From: an uncultured Prevotellaceae bacterium
GTDB taxonomy: Bacteria; Bacteroidota; Bacteroidia; Bacteroidales; Muribaculaceae
Length of the DNA: 64,000 nt
Direction of reading: 5' to 3'
NCBI GenBank assembly: GCA_900318645.1
Contig: ONLH01000008.1
Span: 1-64,000 of the forward strand
The position numbers and the translations under genes were made by a program. Shown here piece by piece: positions 16,527-25,548 of the stretch. The notes under the pieces are model-generated. The model saw only the letters and a program-made list of their open reading frames with translations. It was not told the origin of the DNA and did not search any database. The number at the start of each line of letters is the position of its first letter. Position 1 is the first letter of the stretch.

Positions 16527-18695
16527 TCAACGGCTTATCACTCTCACGTGAGCGGGTTCGCAACGCGTGAAAGCCTTGGGTAGCCTGATCTGGTCAAAGC
16601 GAATGACATTCTCGCCCTTCAGCAGCTTGACAGCGACCATATTGCTGTAAGCAAGGTCGTCCTTACCGGTAGTAGCACCACTGGCCATGACCAGTGTACC
16701 CATCGGGTGGCCGTTGACGCTTACACGGCGCACGTCGAGCGAACCCGTCGGGCGGTAACCCACATCAATCAAATAGTCTCCGCCCCTCGCCACGGTCACC
16801 GTAATGAAGGTCGAGTCGCTATCGGTGGTATTGGGGAAAAATGCCATCTGTGGCGTGAGGCCAAAGTGCAGCAAGGGCCTTGACATAAAGCCGTTGACGT
16901 TTCGCCCTTCTATCTCTACCGAGAACTCGGTCAGGCCTTCAACCTTGGGTAGGACAAAGACCGAATCCGTCAGCTCGCTCAATTCGCCATTCTTCGAGAG
17001 GCGATAGGGAGTTCCAGCCACAAAGTCCATGATGTGCCCCGTGTCTCCGTTCCATGTGATGACAGGTGTCATGGGCAGGTAGATCTCGCCCTTCTGGATA
17101 GAAACGCTCTGGCTGGCACGACGGGCTGCGGGCTGCAGGGTGATGGCGATGAGATGACGGCCCTCGATATCGTTGGGGATGAAGGGGCTTTCCAGTTCCT
17201 TGCCGTCCAGGGTGATGGAAATGATTTCACTGCCAGTTCCCTCAACGGTAAAGTCCAGCACGGCACGACGGTAGTTGAAGCCGCTGAAGGTCTTCTTCCC
17301 GGGCATACCGGCAGGCACCAGCGGCGAGAACTCTATTCCCTCTGGCGTGAAGCTCATGCCCACCAGCACGTGCAGGATCATCGCTGCATTGCTGGCGCTG
17401 GTACCCAACATATCGGTCTCGACATCACGCAGGTGGATGCCGCGGGATTGATAGAACGCCTGGGCACGATACAACGCTCCCAAGCCGCGACGCAGGGCGT
17501 TCTCGTTGCCCACCATCGTAGCAGCCAGATTCCACAGGGCCTGGGTAGTTGCCCACGAGGAATTGGCTAGAAAAGGTTCTAAAGCATTGCCAGGAGGATA
17601 GGTGACATTCACGCCATAATCCGATACTGGAGTATAGGCAATCAGATTCTCGGCACGGTTATCGTCGGCGATATTCCAGAGCACACACATCGCCTGGGAC
17701 GTGTTGTCGGTGAGCGGAGCTTGCCTCGGCAAGGCCATACCATAGAGGAAAGAACTGTAGAAACCCTTGTCCTCGTTCCACAAGTGCTGGTTGATGGCAT
17801 CCTTGATGCGTAGGGCTTCACGCATGTAATCGCTCTCGATGCCCAATTCTTCACACATCTCGGCAAGGACCCAGTAGGCATGGGCCGTGAGGATATTGTT
17901 GCCCAGCGACATGCAGGCGAACAAATCATTATACCCCATCCACGTCATGCGGCGCACACCCAACGGTTTGGCTGACGTGTAGCCGGCTCCATGAATCAGC
18001 CCAGTGCGTTGATCGACCAGCACGGCCTGGTTGATTGAGAGGGTCTTCTCGATAGCATGCTTGCAGAAGGCGAGCCACTCTTTGTCCCCCGTGATCTTAT
18101 AAACCTCCCAGGCGGCTGTTGCCCACCCGATATGGTCGCTAACGACAGGCCACTGACCCTCACGCTGCATGATGATGCTGTCACGGTCAACCATCGCCCG
18201 CAGCGTTGCCATCGACTGGTGAGGCTTTAAGGCTGCAAGCGACAGGAAAATGGAGCAGTACAGACGGCTATAATTGCTCTGACTCACGGCAAAGCGACCT
18301 GAACCGTCAATGGCATCGGTCATGTAATCGGCCGACATGCGGTAGAGGGCATCGACCAGCGGCTGTGAGCTGTCATACTCAGGCATCACAGCGGGACGGG
18401 GCTCACGCATCTTCCAGGGCCTGCCATGAACAAAGCGCACCCGTGCGGTGTCCACATGGTGGTACAGGCTGTCAAGACGTGCCATCGTCATATTGGTCTC
18501 AATGAAGTCTCGTGACGGCAGAGCACGGGCAAACACACTGTCCTCAACGACACTGTCACCCGTCAAGGTGAAAGCCTCGTTCTGAACAATCACGCGGCCA
18601 CTCATCTCTTCTTGACCACTACAACCCAGCAAGGCCAGCAGATACACCACCAGCATTAGCCTGAACACATGACCTATAATCCCTCGGCAAATCAT
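16527..18695 (-). CDS. Lipoprotein with six-hairpin glycosidase-like domain, family unknown
   Basis: The 722-residue protein has a lipoprotein signal (lipobox LALLGC). The long central region (about 100-480) has alternating helices with aromatic/acidic patches such as 'GQWPVVSDHIGWATAAWEVY', 'YNDLFACMSLGNN', 'QHLWNEDKGFYSS' and 'EPFLANSSWATTQALWNLA', typical of (alpha/alpha)6-barrel glycoside hydrolases of the GH37/GH63/trehalase type. The C-terminal ~240 residues look like beta-sandwich domains. The substrate is unknown. An upstream in-frame TTG at 18707 lies inside a TAnnTTTG-like sequence (18712-18705), so the ATG at 18695 is preferred; 18656 is also possible. It is the first gene of the minus block leading to the tricorn-like protease. 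Confidence 0.72.
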   Translation of the reverse strand: MICRGIIGHVFRLMLVVYLLALLGCSGQEEMSGRVIVQNEAFTLTGDSVVEDSVFARALPSRDFIETNMTMARLDSLYHHVDTARVRFVHGRPWKMREPRPAVMPEYDSSQPLVDALYRMSADYMTDAIDGSGRFAVSQSNYSRLYCSIFLSLAALKPHQSMATLRAMVDRDSIIMQREGQWPVVSDHIGWATAAWEVYKITGDKEWLAFCKHAIEKTLSINQAVLVDQRTGLIHGAGYTSAKPLGVRRMTWMGYNDLFACMSLGNNILTAHAYWVLAEMCEELGIESDYMREALRIKDAINQHLWNEDKGFYSSFLYGMALPRQAPLTDNTSQAMCVLWNIADDNRAENLIAYTPVSDYGVNVTYPPGNALEPFLANSSWATTQALWNLAATMVGNENALRRGLGALYRAQAFYQSRGIHLRDVETDMLGTSASNAAMILHVLVGMSFTPEGIEFSPLVPAGMPGKKTFSGFNYRRAVLDFTVEGTGSEIISITLDGKELESPFIPNDIEGRHLIAITLQPAARRASQSVSIQKGEIYLPMTPVITWNGDTGHIMDFVAGTPYRLSKNGELSELTDSVFVLPKVEGLTEFSVEIEGRNVNGFMSRPLLHFGLTPQMAFFPNTTDSDSTFITVTVARGGDYLIDVGYRPTGSLDVRRVSVNGHPMGTLVMASGATTGKDDLAYSNMVAVKLLKGENVIRFDQIRLPKAFTRCEPAHVRVISR

Positions 18696-18807
18696 TACAA
18701 ATGGCAAAGGTAATACTTTTTTCCGTCATTCAGACACTCACAACAGGATGATTATTTGAATCTGTCACGAAATTAGCGGACCTGTTAATAAATTTAAACG
18801 GTTTTTA

Positions 18808-18839
18808 TTTGTTTTAGACATTTTTTTTGATTTACTTTG
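18808..18839 (+). promoter_or_regulatory. Candidate promoter for the propeller-amidase pair
   Basis: TTTG (18808-18811) is followed after about 21 nt by TACTTTG (18833-18839), close to TAnnTTTG but one base short. It would leave a leader of about 120 nt before the ATG at 18968. The 18708-18967 gap holds no gene. Confidence 0.35.
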
Positions 18840-18967
18840 CTGCATCAACGATCTTCAGCGTCAAGCCTTGAACATGCTTCGGCATTCTGGCAAACAGCTG
18901 AGGGGGCAATCTGATTGAAAAAAATGTATTAACCAATATTGTTTAACTTCAAAACCATTTATCCAAC

Positions 18968-19864
18968 ATGATGAGAAAACTTCTATTCGCATTGACGTTA
19001 GGTTTCTCGATGTGTGCCATGGGTCAGGTGCTGAATGTGACCTCGATCGACAAGGTCAACCTGCCTGACAAGGCTGCTGTGGCAGCAATCAGCCCCCAGG
19101 GCGATTACCTGCTACTGACCAGCGCCACCAACCAAGGGCTCACCAAACTGGACCTGACAAGTGGCCAAACCCAAACGCTGAGCAACGCCCCCAGTGCCGG
19201 CCACAACGTGAAAATCTCGCCCGATGGCAAGACGGTCGTCTTCCGCGAGAGCTCGTTCAACAACAAGCACCTGCGCTTCTCCTCGCTCAAGAGCGTGAAT
19301 CTCGCAACTGGTGCCAGCCAAGTGCTGGTGAAGCCGACTCGCGACCTTCAGGGCTATGACGCCAGCAGCACTACTGTCGCTGCCGTCAACAAGGGTAAAT
19401 TCAGCAAGAAAGCCATTGGCACCGAGAAAGCCCAAAACCTGCCAGTCCTATCTATTGACAAGGGCAAACTGATGGTTACCGTTAATGGCAAGACCCGCAA
19501 TCTGTCACCTAACGGCAACGATTTCAGCTACCTGTGGGCGTCCCTTTCTCCCGATGGCACCAAGGTACTCTATTATCTTGCCGCCCACGGCACCTACGTT
19601 TGTAACCTTGACGGCAGCAACGTTCGCAAGGTGGGTAAGATGCGTGCCCCCGTATGGTATGACAATAATACCGTTGTGGGCATGATGGACCTGGACGACG
19701 GCGAGTTCATTTATGCCTCGACCATCGTAGCCGCCAACCTTGACGGTACGACCCAGACACTGACAGGCGATGACACCATCGCTATGTATCCCTACGCTGC
19801 CGATGGCAAGATTGCCTTCAGCACTCCCGCCGGTGAGGCCTATATTATTCATGTAACTAAATAA
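18968..19864 (+). CDS. Secreted TolB-like beta-propeller protein, copy 1
   Basis: The 298-residue protein has a signal peptide (MMRKLLFALTLGFSMCAMGQ) and several TolB/PD40-type propeller motifs: 'AISPQGDYLLLTS', 'VKISPDGKTVVFRES', 'ASLSPDGTKVLYYL' and 'APVWYDNNTVVGM'. No catalytic residues are visible, so a binding or scaffold role is likely. It ends directly before the amidase-like gene (the TAA touches an ATG) and the two are surely co-transcribed. A paralogue with the same length, leader and motif order lies at 29552-30463 on the far side of the locus, next to the second amidase-like gene. The repeated pairing suggests that propeller and amidase work as partners outside the cytoplasm. Confidence 0.85.
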   Translation: MMRKLLFALTLGFSMCAMGQVLNVTSIDKVNLPDKAAVAAISPQGDYLLLTSATNQGLTKLDLTSGQTQTLSNAPSAGHNVKISPDGKTVVFRESSFNNKHLRFSSLKSVNLATGASQVLVKPTRDLQGYDASSTTVAAVNKGKFSKKAIGTEKAQNLPVLSIDKGKLMVTVNGKTRNLSPNGNDFSYLWASLSPDGTKVLYYLAAHGTYVCNLDGSNVRKVGKMRAPVWYDNNTVVGMMDLDDGEFIYASTIVAANLDGTTQTLTGDDTIAMYPYAADGKIAFSTPAGEAYIIHVTK

Positions 19865-19876
19865 ATGATGACTGCT

Positions 19877-22800
19877 ATGAAAAAGATTATCTTACTTGCC
19901 GTAGCCGCCATCATGGCAGCAGGCGTGATGCAGGCTAAGACAGCCGACGAGATCCGTATTTACTTGAATCCCGGTCACGGTAGCTGGGGTCCCAATGACC
20001 GCCCGATGGCGACCATCCCCTACCCCATGCTCCCCGAGACGGGACGTCCCGACACCAATGGTTTCTACGAGAGTAACACCAACCTGTGGAAATCCATCCA
20101 GACACGCGCCACACTCATCAAGATGGGTGTGAAGCCTGAGAATATCACCATGTCTAGGTGGTTCAATGGCCCCTACCCTTATGTGCAGGGAGCCCCTGAT
20201 GCCGAAATCTACAACCGCCCCCTGTCCGAAATCTGTGAGGAGGTTGAGATTGGCAACTATGACATGTTCCTGTCCCACCACTCCAATGCGTTAACCGACG
20301 GAACTGCAACCAATTACCCGCTGATGCTCTATCGCGGCAATGATGGTGAAGGTGGTGACTTGGCTCCAGGCAGCCGTGCTATGGGACTGACTTGTTGGCC
20401 CATCTTCTATACCAACGAGATTGACCCGATGACCAACTATAGCCCCTCGAGCCCCAACGTTCGAGGTGATATCAACTTCTATGGCAGTTCATCGACCCGC
20501 GTAGACCCGAACACCGGTATCGCTTATACCGGCTACCTGGGCGTGCTCAAGCATGGTGCTCCCGGCTTCCTGGTAGAGGGTTATTTCCATACCTATCAGC
20601 CAGCTCGTCACCGTGCCCTGAACATCGACTATTGCCATCAGGAAGGTATCCGCATCGCTCGCGGTATCTGTGAGTACTTTGGTCTCAATCCCGAGAGCAA
20701 GGGCTATATCATGGGTACTGTGAAGGACGTTCACACCCACCTTGTCCACAATCTGTATAGCTACAATGCTGGAACTATGGACCAATGGGCTCCTGTCAAT
20801 GGGGCTGTTGTCATCCTGTACAAGGACGGTCAGGAAGTGGCACGCTACACCACCGACGAGAATTACAACGGTGTGTTCGTGTTCGAGGACCTGGAACCTG
20901 GCACCTATACCCTGGCTGTTGAGGCCGAAGGCTATAAGCCTCTGGGTGAATACACTAAACCAGCTGTTGACAGCCAGTGGCAGGAATGGATTGACAAAGC
21001 GTCGGGCGACATCGTTGTTGAGGCCAACAAGACTACCTATGAGGTGCCCATGTTGGAGGCCATCGACTATGTTGTACCCGATGACATGTTCCAGAACTAT
21101 CCCGAGCCTGAATTGCCTGGCTATGTTCAAGCTCCCGAGAAGCTTGACTTGACCTGTGACAACGGTACCGATTATGAGTTCGACGGCACCATCAAGCGTA
21201 TGCTCGTCCGTGGAGACAGCACCGTTGTATTGACCAATGCCGAGGACGGCACGCCGCACCTCTATCTGATCAACAACATTGACAAGGTCATTGTCAAGGA
21301 ACTCAGCATTAACGGTATTGCTCCTGCCGAGCCCGACAACGCTGGCTTCTATAGCCGTCTGAACGATATCTGCTTCACGGCCGACAACCAGCTCGTCGGA
21401 ATGAACAGCGTTCAGACCCAGTTTGGTGCTGAACAAGTTGATGAAGGTTTCCAGCGTGGCACAATCCGCCTGTTCAAGTGGGCCGACTTTGACAGTGATC
21501 CCGTGGAATGGGTGACCACCCAAAGCGCTGCTAACTTCTACCGTTACCGTGCTCGCCAGCTTGCCATTGACGGTGCCAGCGACGAGTGCAATGTGACCAT
21601 TGTCGGCGCTAACGACGGTACCAACACTGCAGGTGGCATGAGGTTCCTGAAATTGGCGATTGTCAACAATCAGATTACCAGCACGGTTTATACCGAGAAG
21701 ACCATCAACGCGTCCAGCAACTTCACCTTGCCCAAGGTCGGTGAGCCCGTGCTGACGCTCTCGCCGCGCAACGACGACAATGTGGTGCTCGACGGTGACC
21801 AAATTCTGCCCTTCGAGGTAGCTACTGCCAAGGCCAATGGTACTGACAGTGAGGTTGTCGGTCGCTTTGACGGCGATGAGGCCGACAATGCCGCAGTCGG
21901 AGTATCGTTCTTCAAGTATGCACAGCACCAGTACATGGTAACGCCCTATGTTGCTCCCGTTAGGGATAACGAGACTACTGTCGGAGGTATCAGGCTCTAT
22001 GATATTACTGCCGGCATGGATCAGGCCGCACTTGTGGCTACCACCAACACTGACTTGGAGCCGTTGGCTTGCAAGTTCATGTCAACGGGTGCTGCTGTCA
22101 AGGGTGAGGACATCAACCTCTACCTGATGCAGGACAACAAGATTACCAAGTGGCAGGCTCTCGCCAGCGAACAGCCTGGTGTAGTTGGCGTCTATGCCTA
22201 CGGTCTGAAAGTTTCCAATGAGGACAATGTATTCACCTTCTCGTTTAACTCCAATGCCGATGTCCAGTCGGGATACATCACCATCTGTGATACCGACGGC
22301 AATGTGGTCAGCACCATTGAGTTGGACGAGATAATCAAGGGAGAGAACTCCATCAGCATCGATTGCTCATTGCTGCCTGTTCAGCATGGCGATGTGCTCT
22401 CGTGGAGCGTCACACTTGAGGGTGAGAACATCAACACCATCCAGCGCATTAACCCGAGTGGTGAGAATTATAGCGGACAGATCTTCGTCGCTGTTGACAA
22501 ATCTCCGTCCAGCCCCATGATGGGTACCATCTACGTTGGTAACCGCACGGGTAGCGGAGCTGCTACCAATGGTGTTTACGTCTGCGATGTGATGGGACAG
22601 CGCGTTACCGATGACCTCTATCGTGGCGATCACAGCTGGGGCAGCAACTACCGCATGGCAGTTGACACTCAGGGTAAACTCTATGTTCCTGACTGGGGTG
22701 ATGGCGCCTCGGGCGTTTACATCGCTGAACCGGGCAAGATCGATGAACCTTGGACGGAATTCTTCGTTGGTACCCGCCAGAGCAGCGGTCTGATTGTCAA

Positions 22801-23608
22801 CGATGGCCAGAACGTCGGTTCCTCAACACCTGGTGTGGCCATCGGCGGCAGCGGTGCTGATACCAAGCTGTATGTATATCTTGAGGACTTCGGCAACGGT
22901 GTCGGTGTTTACAACATCGGCCAGCCCGACGGCAGTGTCGTTGACACCTGGTCAACCGCACCAAACCAGTACTTCGATATCGGTGCATGGCAGCTCAACA
23001 CCAACGGTAACGTGGTGGCCGATGCCGGTGGTCGCGGTGTCTGGGTATCGCAATATCGCAGTGCCGGTAACAACGCTAGCGGTGTTCCCTCACTGATGTT
23101 TGTTGACAATGATGGCAACGTGACCTTCAACTCTGGTAAGGCTCCCTATGCCGAGATGCTCAACGGTAGTGACCGTGCCGGCTTTGCTGTAAACGATGCA
23201 GCCGACATGCTGGTAATCAACGACGGTAGCTATGTGCTGCAGTTCTTCGACCTGACGTGGGACGGCACCACACCCATCATTGCTCCCAAGTACTCCTACA
23301 AGACCGGTCAAGGCTCTATCTATCAGATGGCATTTGACTATGCGGGTAACTTGGTTTGCGCTGGCGGCAATATCGGCATGTACTCGCTGCCTACCCAGGA
23401 GAATGTCCACACGACTCCGGCTTGCGGTGAGTTCAAGTACATCATTATCCCGTCGGCTGTTAATGAGACCAGCATCGCCAAGACTATTGTCAGCGAGCGT
23501 TACTTTGATATCCGTGGTATTGAGTATAGCCAGCCTGTAGAGGGTGTAAACATCATCGTTCGCACCTACAGCGATGGCTCAACCCAGTCTATTAAGGTCA
23601 TCAAGTAA
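19877..23608 (+). CDS. Secreted N-acetylmuramoyl-L-alanine amidase-like protein with type IX-like tail
   Basis: The 1243-residue protein has, in order: a signal peptide; an Amidase_3-type domain (about 25-270) with putative zinc ligands H34 (NPGHG), E65 (FYESN) and H135 (SHHSNA) and catalytic E234 (FLVEG); a carboxypeptidase-regulatory-like fold (about 300-350, 'GAVVILYKDGQEV'); a propeller-like region (about 410-760); one copy of a ~440-residue module also found twice in the gene at 25549 (about 770-1200); and a C-terminal tail ending 'GVNIIVRTYSDGSTQSIKVIK', like a type IX sorting domain. In-frame ATGs exist at 19865 and 19868, but 19877 aligns the leader and H34 with the paralogue. The expected substrate is peptidoglycan or its fragments. 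This rests on domain similarity only. Confidence 0.82.
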   Translation: MKKIILLAVAAIMAAGVMQAKTADEIRIYLNPGHGSWGPNDRPMATIPYPMLPETGRPDTNGFYESNTNLWKSIQTRATLIKMGVKPENITMSRWFNGPYPYVQGAPDAEIYNRPLSEICEEVEIGNYDMFLSHHSNALTDGTATNYPLMLYRGNDGEGGDLAPGSRAMGLTCWPIFYTNEIDPMTNYSPSSPNVRGDINFYGSSSTRVDPNTGIAYTGYLGVLKHGAPGFLVEGYFHTYQPARHRALNIDYCHQEGIRIARGICEYFGLNPESKGYIMGTVKDVHTHLVHNLYSYNAGTMDQWAPVNGAVVILYKDGQEVARYTTDENYNGVFVFEDLEPGTYTLAVEAEGYKPLGEYTKPAVDSQWQEWIDKASGDIVVEANKTTYEVPMLEAIDYVVPDDMFQNYPEPELPGYVQAPEKLDLTCDNGTDYEFDGTIKRMLVRGDSTVVLTNAEDGTPHLYLINNIDKVIVKELSINGIAPAEPDNAGFYSRLNDICFTADNQLVGMNSVQTQFGAEQVDEGFQRGTIRLFKWADFDSDPVEWVTTQSAANFYRYRARQLAIDGASDECNVTIVGANDGTNTAGGMRFLKLAIVNNQITSTVYTEKTINASSNFTLPKVGEPVLTLSPRNDDNVVLDGDQILPFEVATAKANGTDSEVVGRFDGDEADNAAVGVSFFKYAQHQYMVTPYVAPVRDNETTVGGIRLYDITAGMDQAALVATTNTDLEPLACKFMSTGAAVKGEDINLYLMQDNKITKWQALASEQPGVVGVYAYGLKVSNEDNVFTFSFNSNADVQSGYITICDTDGNVVSTIELDEIIKGENSISIDCSLLPVQHGDVLSWSVTLEGENINTIQRINPSGENYSGQIFVAVDKSPSSPMMGTIYVGNRTGSGAATNGVYVCDVMGQRVTDDLYRGDHSWGSNYRMAVDTQGKLYVPDWGDGASGVYIAEPGKIDEPWTEFFVGTRQSSGLIVNDGQNVGSSTPGVAIGGSGADTKLYVYLEDFGNGVGVYNIGQPDGSVVDTWSTAPNQYFDIGAWQLNTNGNVVADAGGRGVWVSQYRSAGNNASGVPSLMFVDNDGNVTFNSGKAPYAEMLNGSDRAGFAVNDAADMLVINDGSYVLQFFDLTWDGTTPIIAPKYSYKTGQGSIYQMAFDYAGNLVCAGGNIGMYSLPTQENVHTTPACGEFKYIIIPSAVNETSIAKTIVSERYFDIRGIEYSQPVEGVNIIVRTYSDGSTQSIKVIK

Positions 23609-23658
23609 ACCGCTCAGACAATAGGCATCAGGTAGTATCTGCTACTTGAAACCGTATT

Positions 23659-23703
23659 CAATAGCAGGCTGCATACCGTTTTGTGGCCTGCTATTGTTTA
23701 TTT
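23659..23703 (+). terminator. Intrinsic terminator after the first amidase-like gene
   Basis: The perfect 11-bp stem CAATAGCAGGC (23659-23669) / GCCTGCTATTG (23686-23696) has a 16-nt loop and is followed by TTTATTT. The last stem bases also form the TTG of the next promoter. Confidence 0.8.
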
Positions 23704-23724
23704 GCAATAACTTGATTATCTTTG
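23694..23724 (+). promoter_or_regulatory. Promoter for the GH20 gene
   Basis: TTG (23694-23696), 20 nt and TATCTTTG (23717-23724) match the Bacteroidetes consensus exactly, 40 nt upstream of the ATG. The -33 element overlaps the preceding terminator stem. Confidence 0.7.
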
Positions 23725-23764
23725 CACCAACCAAAAAAAACGAAAAAACGAAAAACGAGAAAAA

Positions 23765-25414
23765 ATGAAGTCAAGAAAATCATGTTTATTTAGTTTACTG
23801 CTGGCATTGCTGGTCACTGCCACAGCTATGGGACAGACTGGTCGTGCTGACTACCGTGTAGTGCCCCTTCCCGAGATTAACGGCATCAAAAGTGCTGACT
23901 TCCAGCTCACGGGTCAAACGCTTATCAACTATCCGACAGGTAACCGTGACATGGAGCGTAATGCCATCATGCTGAGCGAGTATGTAGAACAGCTGACAGG
24001 GATGCACCTCAGCGTGCGCCCTACCCTCAATGCCAAGGACCGCAATGGCCATATCTCGCTGTTGCTTGACCCCACAGTGGGGGGTGATGAAGCCTATCGC
24101 CTGAATGTCACAGCACGTGGTGTAGAAATCATTGGCAAGACTGCTGCAGGAGTATTCCAAGGCATACAGACACTGCGTAAGTCGCTTCCCGTTGGAGCGC
24201 TTTCCCGTATCGGGCTGCCTGCCGCCCAAGTGGCAGCCTCACCACGTTTCCCCTACCGTGGCATGCACCTTGACTGCGTGCGCCACTTCTTTACTGTCGA
24301 GACGGTGAAGCGTTTCATTGATATCATGGCCCTGCACGGCATGAATCGCCTGCACTGGCACTTGACCGATGACCAGGGTTGGCGAGTAGAAATCAAGAAA
24401 TATCCCCGCCTGACCGAAGTAGGCGCTTGGCGCAAGGGTACGGTGCTGGGGCACAACTCGCCTGTGAACGATGGCGTGCCTTATGGCGGTTACTACACAC
24501 AAGAGGAAATCAAGGATATTGTGCGTTATGCAGCAGAGCGCTACATCACCATCATCCCAGAGATCGACATGCCGGGACACATGCTGGGCGCTTTGACAGC
24601 CTATCCCGAGTTGGGATGCACCGGAGGCCCCTACGAAGTGTGGTGTCAGTGGGGCGTGACCGACGACATCCTCTGTGTGGGTAAGGATGAAACACTGCAG
24701 TTTGTCAAGGACGTCCTTGACGAGGTGATGCAACTGTTTCCCAGTGAGTATATCCACATCGGTGGTGATGAATCTCCGCGTGTGCGTTGGGAACAATGTC
24801 CCTTGTGCCAACAGCGCATTAAGGACGAGGGCATCCGCGCCAAGGGCAAGCAGAGTGCCGAAGCCTTGTTGCAGGGTTGGTTTACGACTCAAGTGCAGCA
24901 CTACCTTGCCGACCACGGCCGACACATCATCGGCTGGGACGAGTTGCTGGGCTGCGACGTGGACACGACGGCGACCATCATGTCGTGGACGGGAGCTGAG
25001 CCTGGAGCTAAAGGTGCAAGGCTGGGACATGATGTGATCATGACGCCCAACACGCCCATGTACTTTGACCATTACCAGACGCGCAGCACTTGGAATGAAC
25101 CGATGGCCTTCGGCGGCTGCGCTACGTTAAAGATGGTCTATGACTTCGAGCCCGTCGCTGCCGATCTGCCCGCTGATGCCCGCCACCACATCATCGGTGC
25201 CCAGGCAAACGTATGGACAGAGTACATCACCTGCGAGCCTCAGATCCAGTATCAGATACTGCCCCGCATGGCTGCCCTCGCCGAGCTGCAGTGGCTCCAA
25301 CCTGAACTGAAAGACTTCACCGATTTCAAGGCCCGTTTATCTCATCTGGTGAGCATCTATCAGCACTACGGCTGGACCTATCGAGCCAAGAGCCTTACCG
25401 CCGAGGATGAATAA
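23765..25414 (+). CDS. Beta-N-acetylhexosaminidase (GH20), secreted
   Basis: The 549-residue protein has a signal peptide (about residues 1-23), an N-terminal GH20b alpha/beta domain (about 30-155) and a GH20 TIM barrel starting at 'YRGMHLDCVRHFFTVETVKR'. The catalytic Asp-Glu pair is D335-E336 in 'HIGGDES', and 'LHWHLTDDQGWR' (196-207) and 'WTGAEPGAKGA' are also typical. These enzymes release terminal GlcNAc or GalNAc from N-/O-glycans, chitobiose or murein fragments by substrate-assisted catalysis. It lies between two amidase-like genes; in this setting GlcNAc from murein fragments or host mucin glycans is the likely substrate (inference). It has its own promoter. Confidence 0.93.
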   Translation: MKSRKSCLFSLLLALLVTATAMGQTGRADYRVVPLPEINGIKSADFQLTGQTLINYPTGNRDMERNAIMLSEYVEQLTGMHLSVRPTLNAKDRNGHISLLLDPTVGGDEAYRLNVTARGVEIIGKTAAGVFQGIQTLRKSLPVGALSRIGLPAAQVAASPRFPYRGMHLDCVRHFFTVETVKRFIDIMALHGMNRLHWHLTDDQGWRVEIKKYPRLTEVGAWRKGTVLGHNSPVNDGVPYGGYYTQEEIKDIVRYAAERYITIIPEIDMPGHMLGALTAYPELGCTGGPYEVWCQWGVTDDILCVGKDETLQFVKDVLDEVMQLFPSEYIHIGGDESPRVRWEQCPLCQQRIKDEGIRAKGKQSAEALLQGWFTTQVQHYLADHGRHIIGWDELLGCDVDTTATIMSWTGAEPGAKGARLGHDVIMTPNTPMYFDHYQTRSTWNEPMAFGGCATLKMVYDFEPVAADLPADARHHIIGAQANVWTEYITCEPQIQYQILPRMAALAELQWLQPELKDFTDFKARLSHLVSIYQHYGWTYRAKSLTAEDE

Positions 25415-25424
25415 TCCTGTGGAT

Positions 25425-25476
25425 ATCTAGATTTTCTAGATAATCTAGAGCATCTAGAATGTCTAGAAAATCTAGC
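25425..25476. repeat. 9-bp tandem repeat built on TCTAGA
   Basis: CTAG occurs six times at exactly 9-bp spacing (25427, 25436, 25445, 25454, 25463, 25472). The units are of the form ATCTAGANN, e.g. ATCTAGATT, TTCTAGATA, ATCTAGAGC. The array sits directly after the GH20 stop, before the second amidase-like gene. CTAG is usually rare in bacterial DNA. Confidence 0.85.
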
Positions 25477-25548
25477 CCCATCTCAAGAAAGAGAAAAGAC
25501 GAGAGTCTCTCTAAATAACCAAAATGTTCAACTTTTAAAGCTACGCTT

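Noticed and set aside
20489..21928. Very long antisense frame (479 codons, minus strand) inside the first amidase-like gene
   Set aside because: The plus frame has a signal peptide, domains and a paralogue. The antisense frame shows no recognisable domain and is a shadow of the same codon bias.
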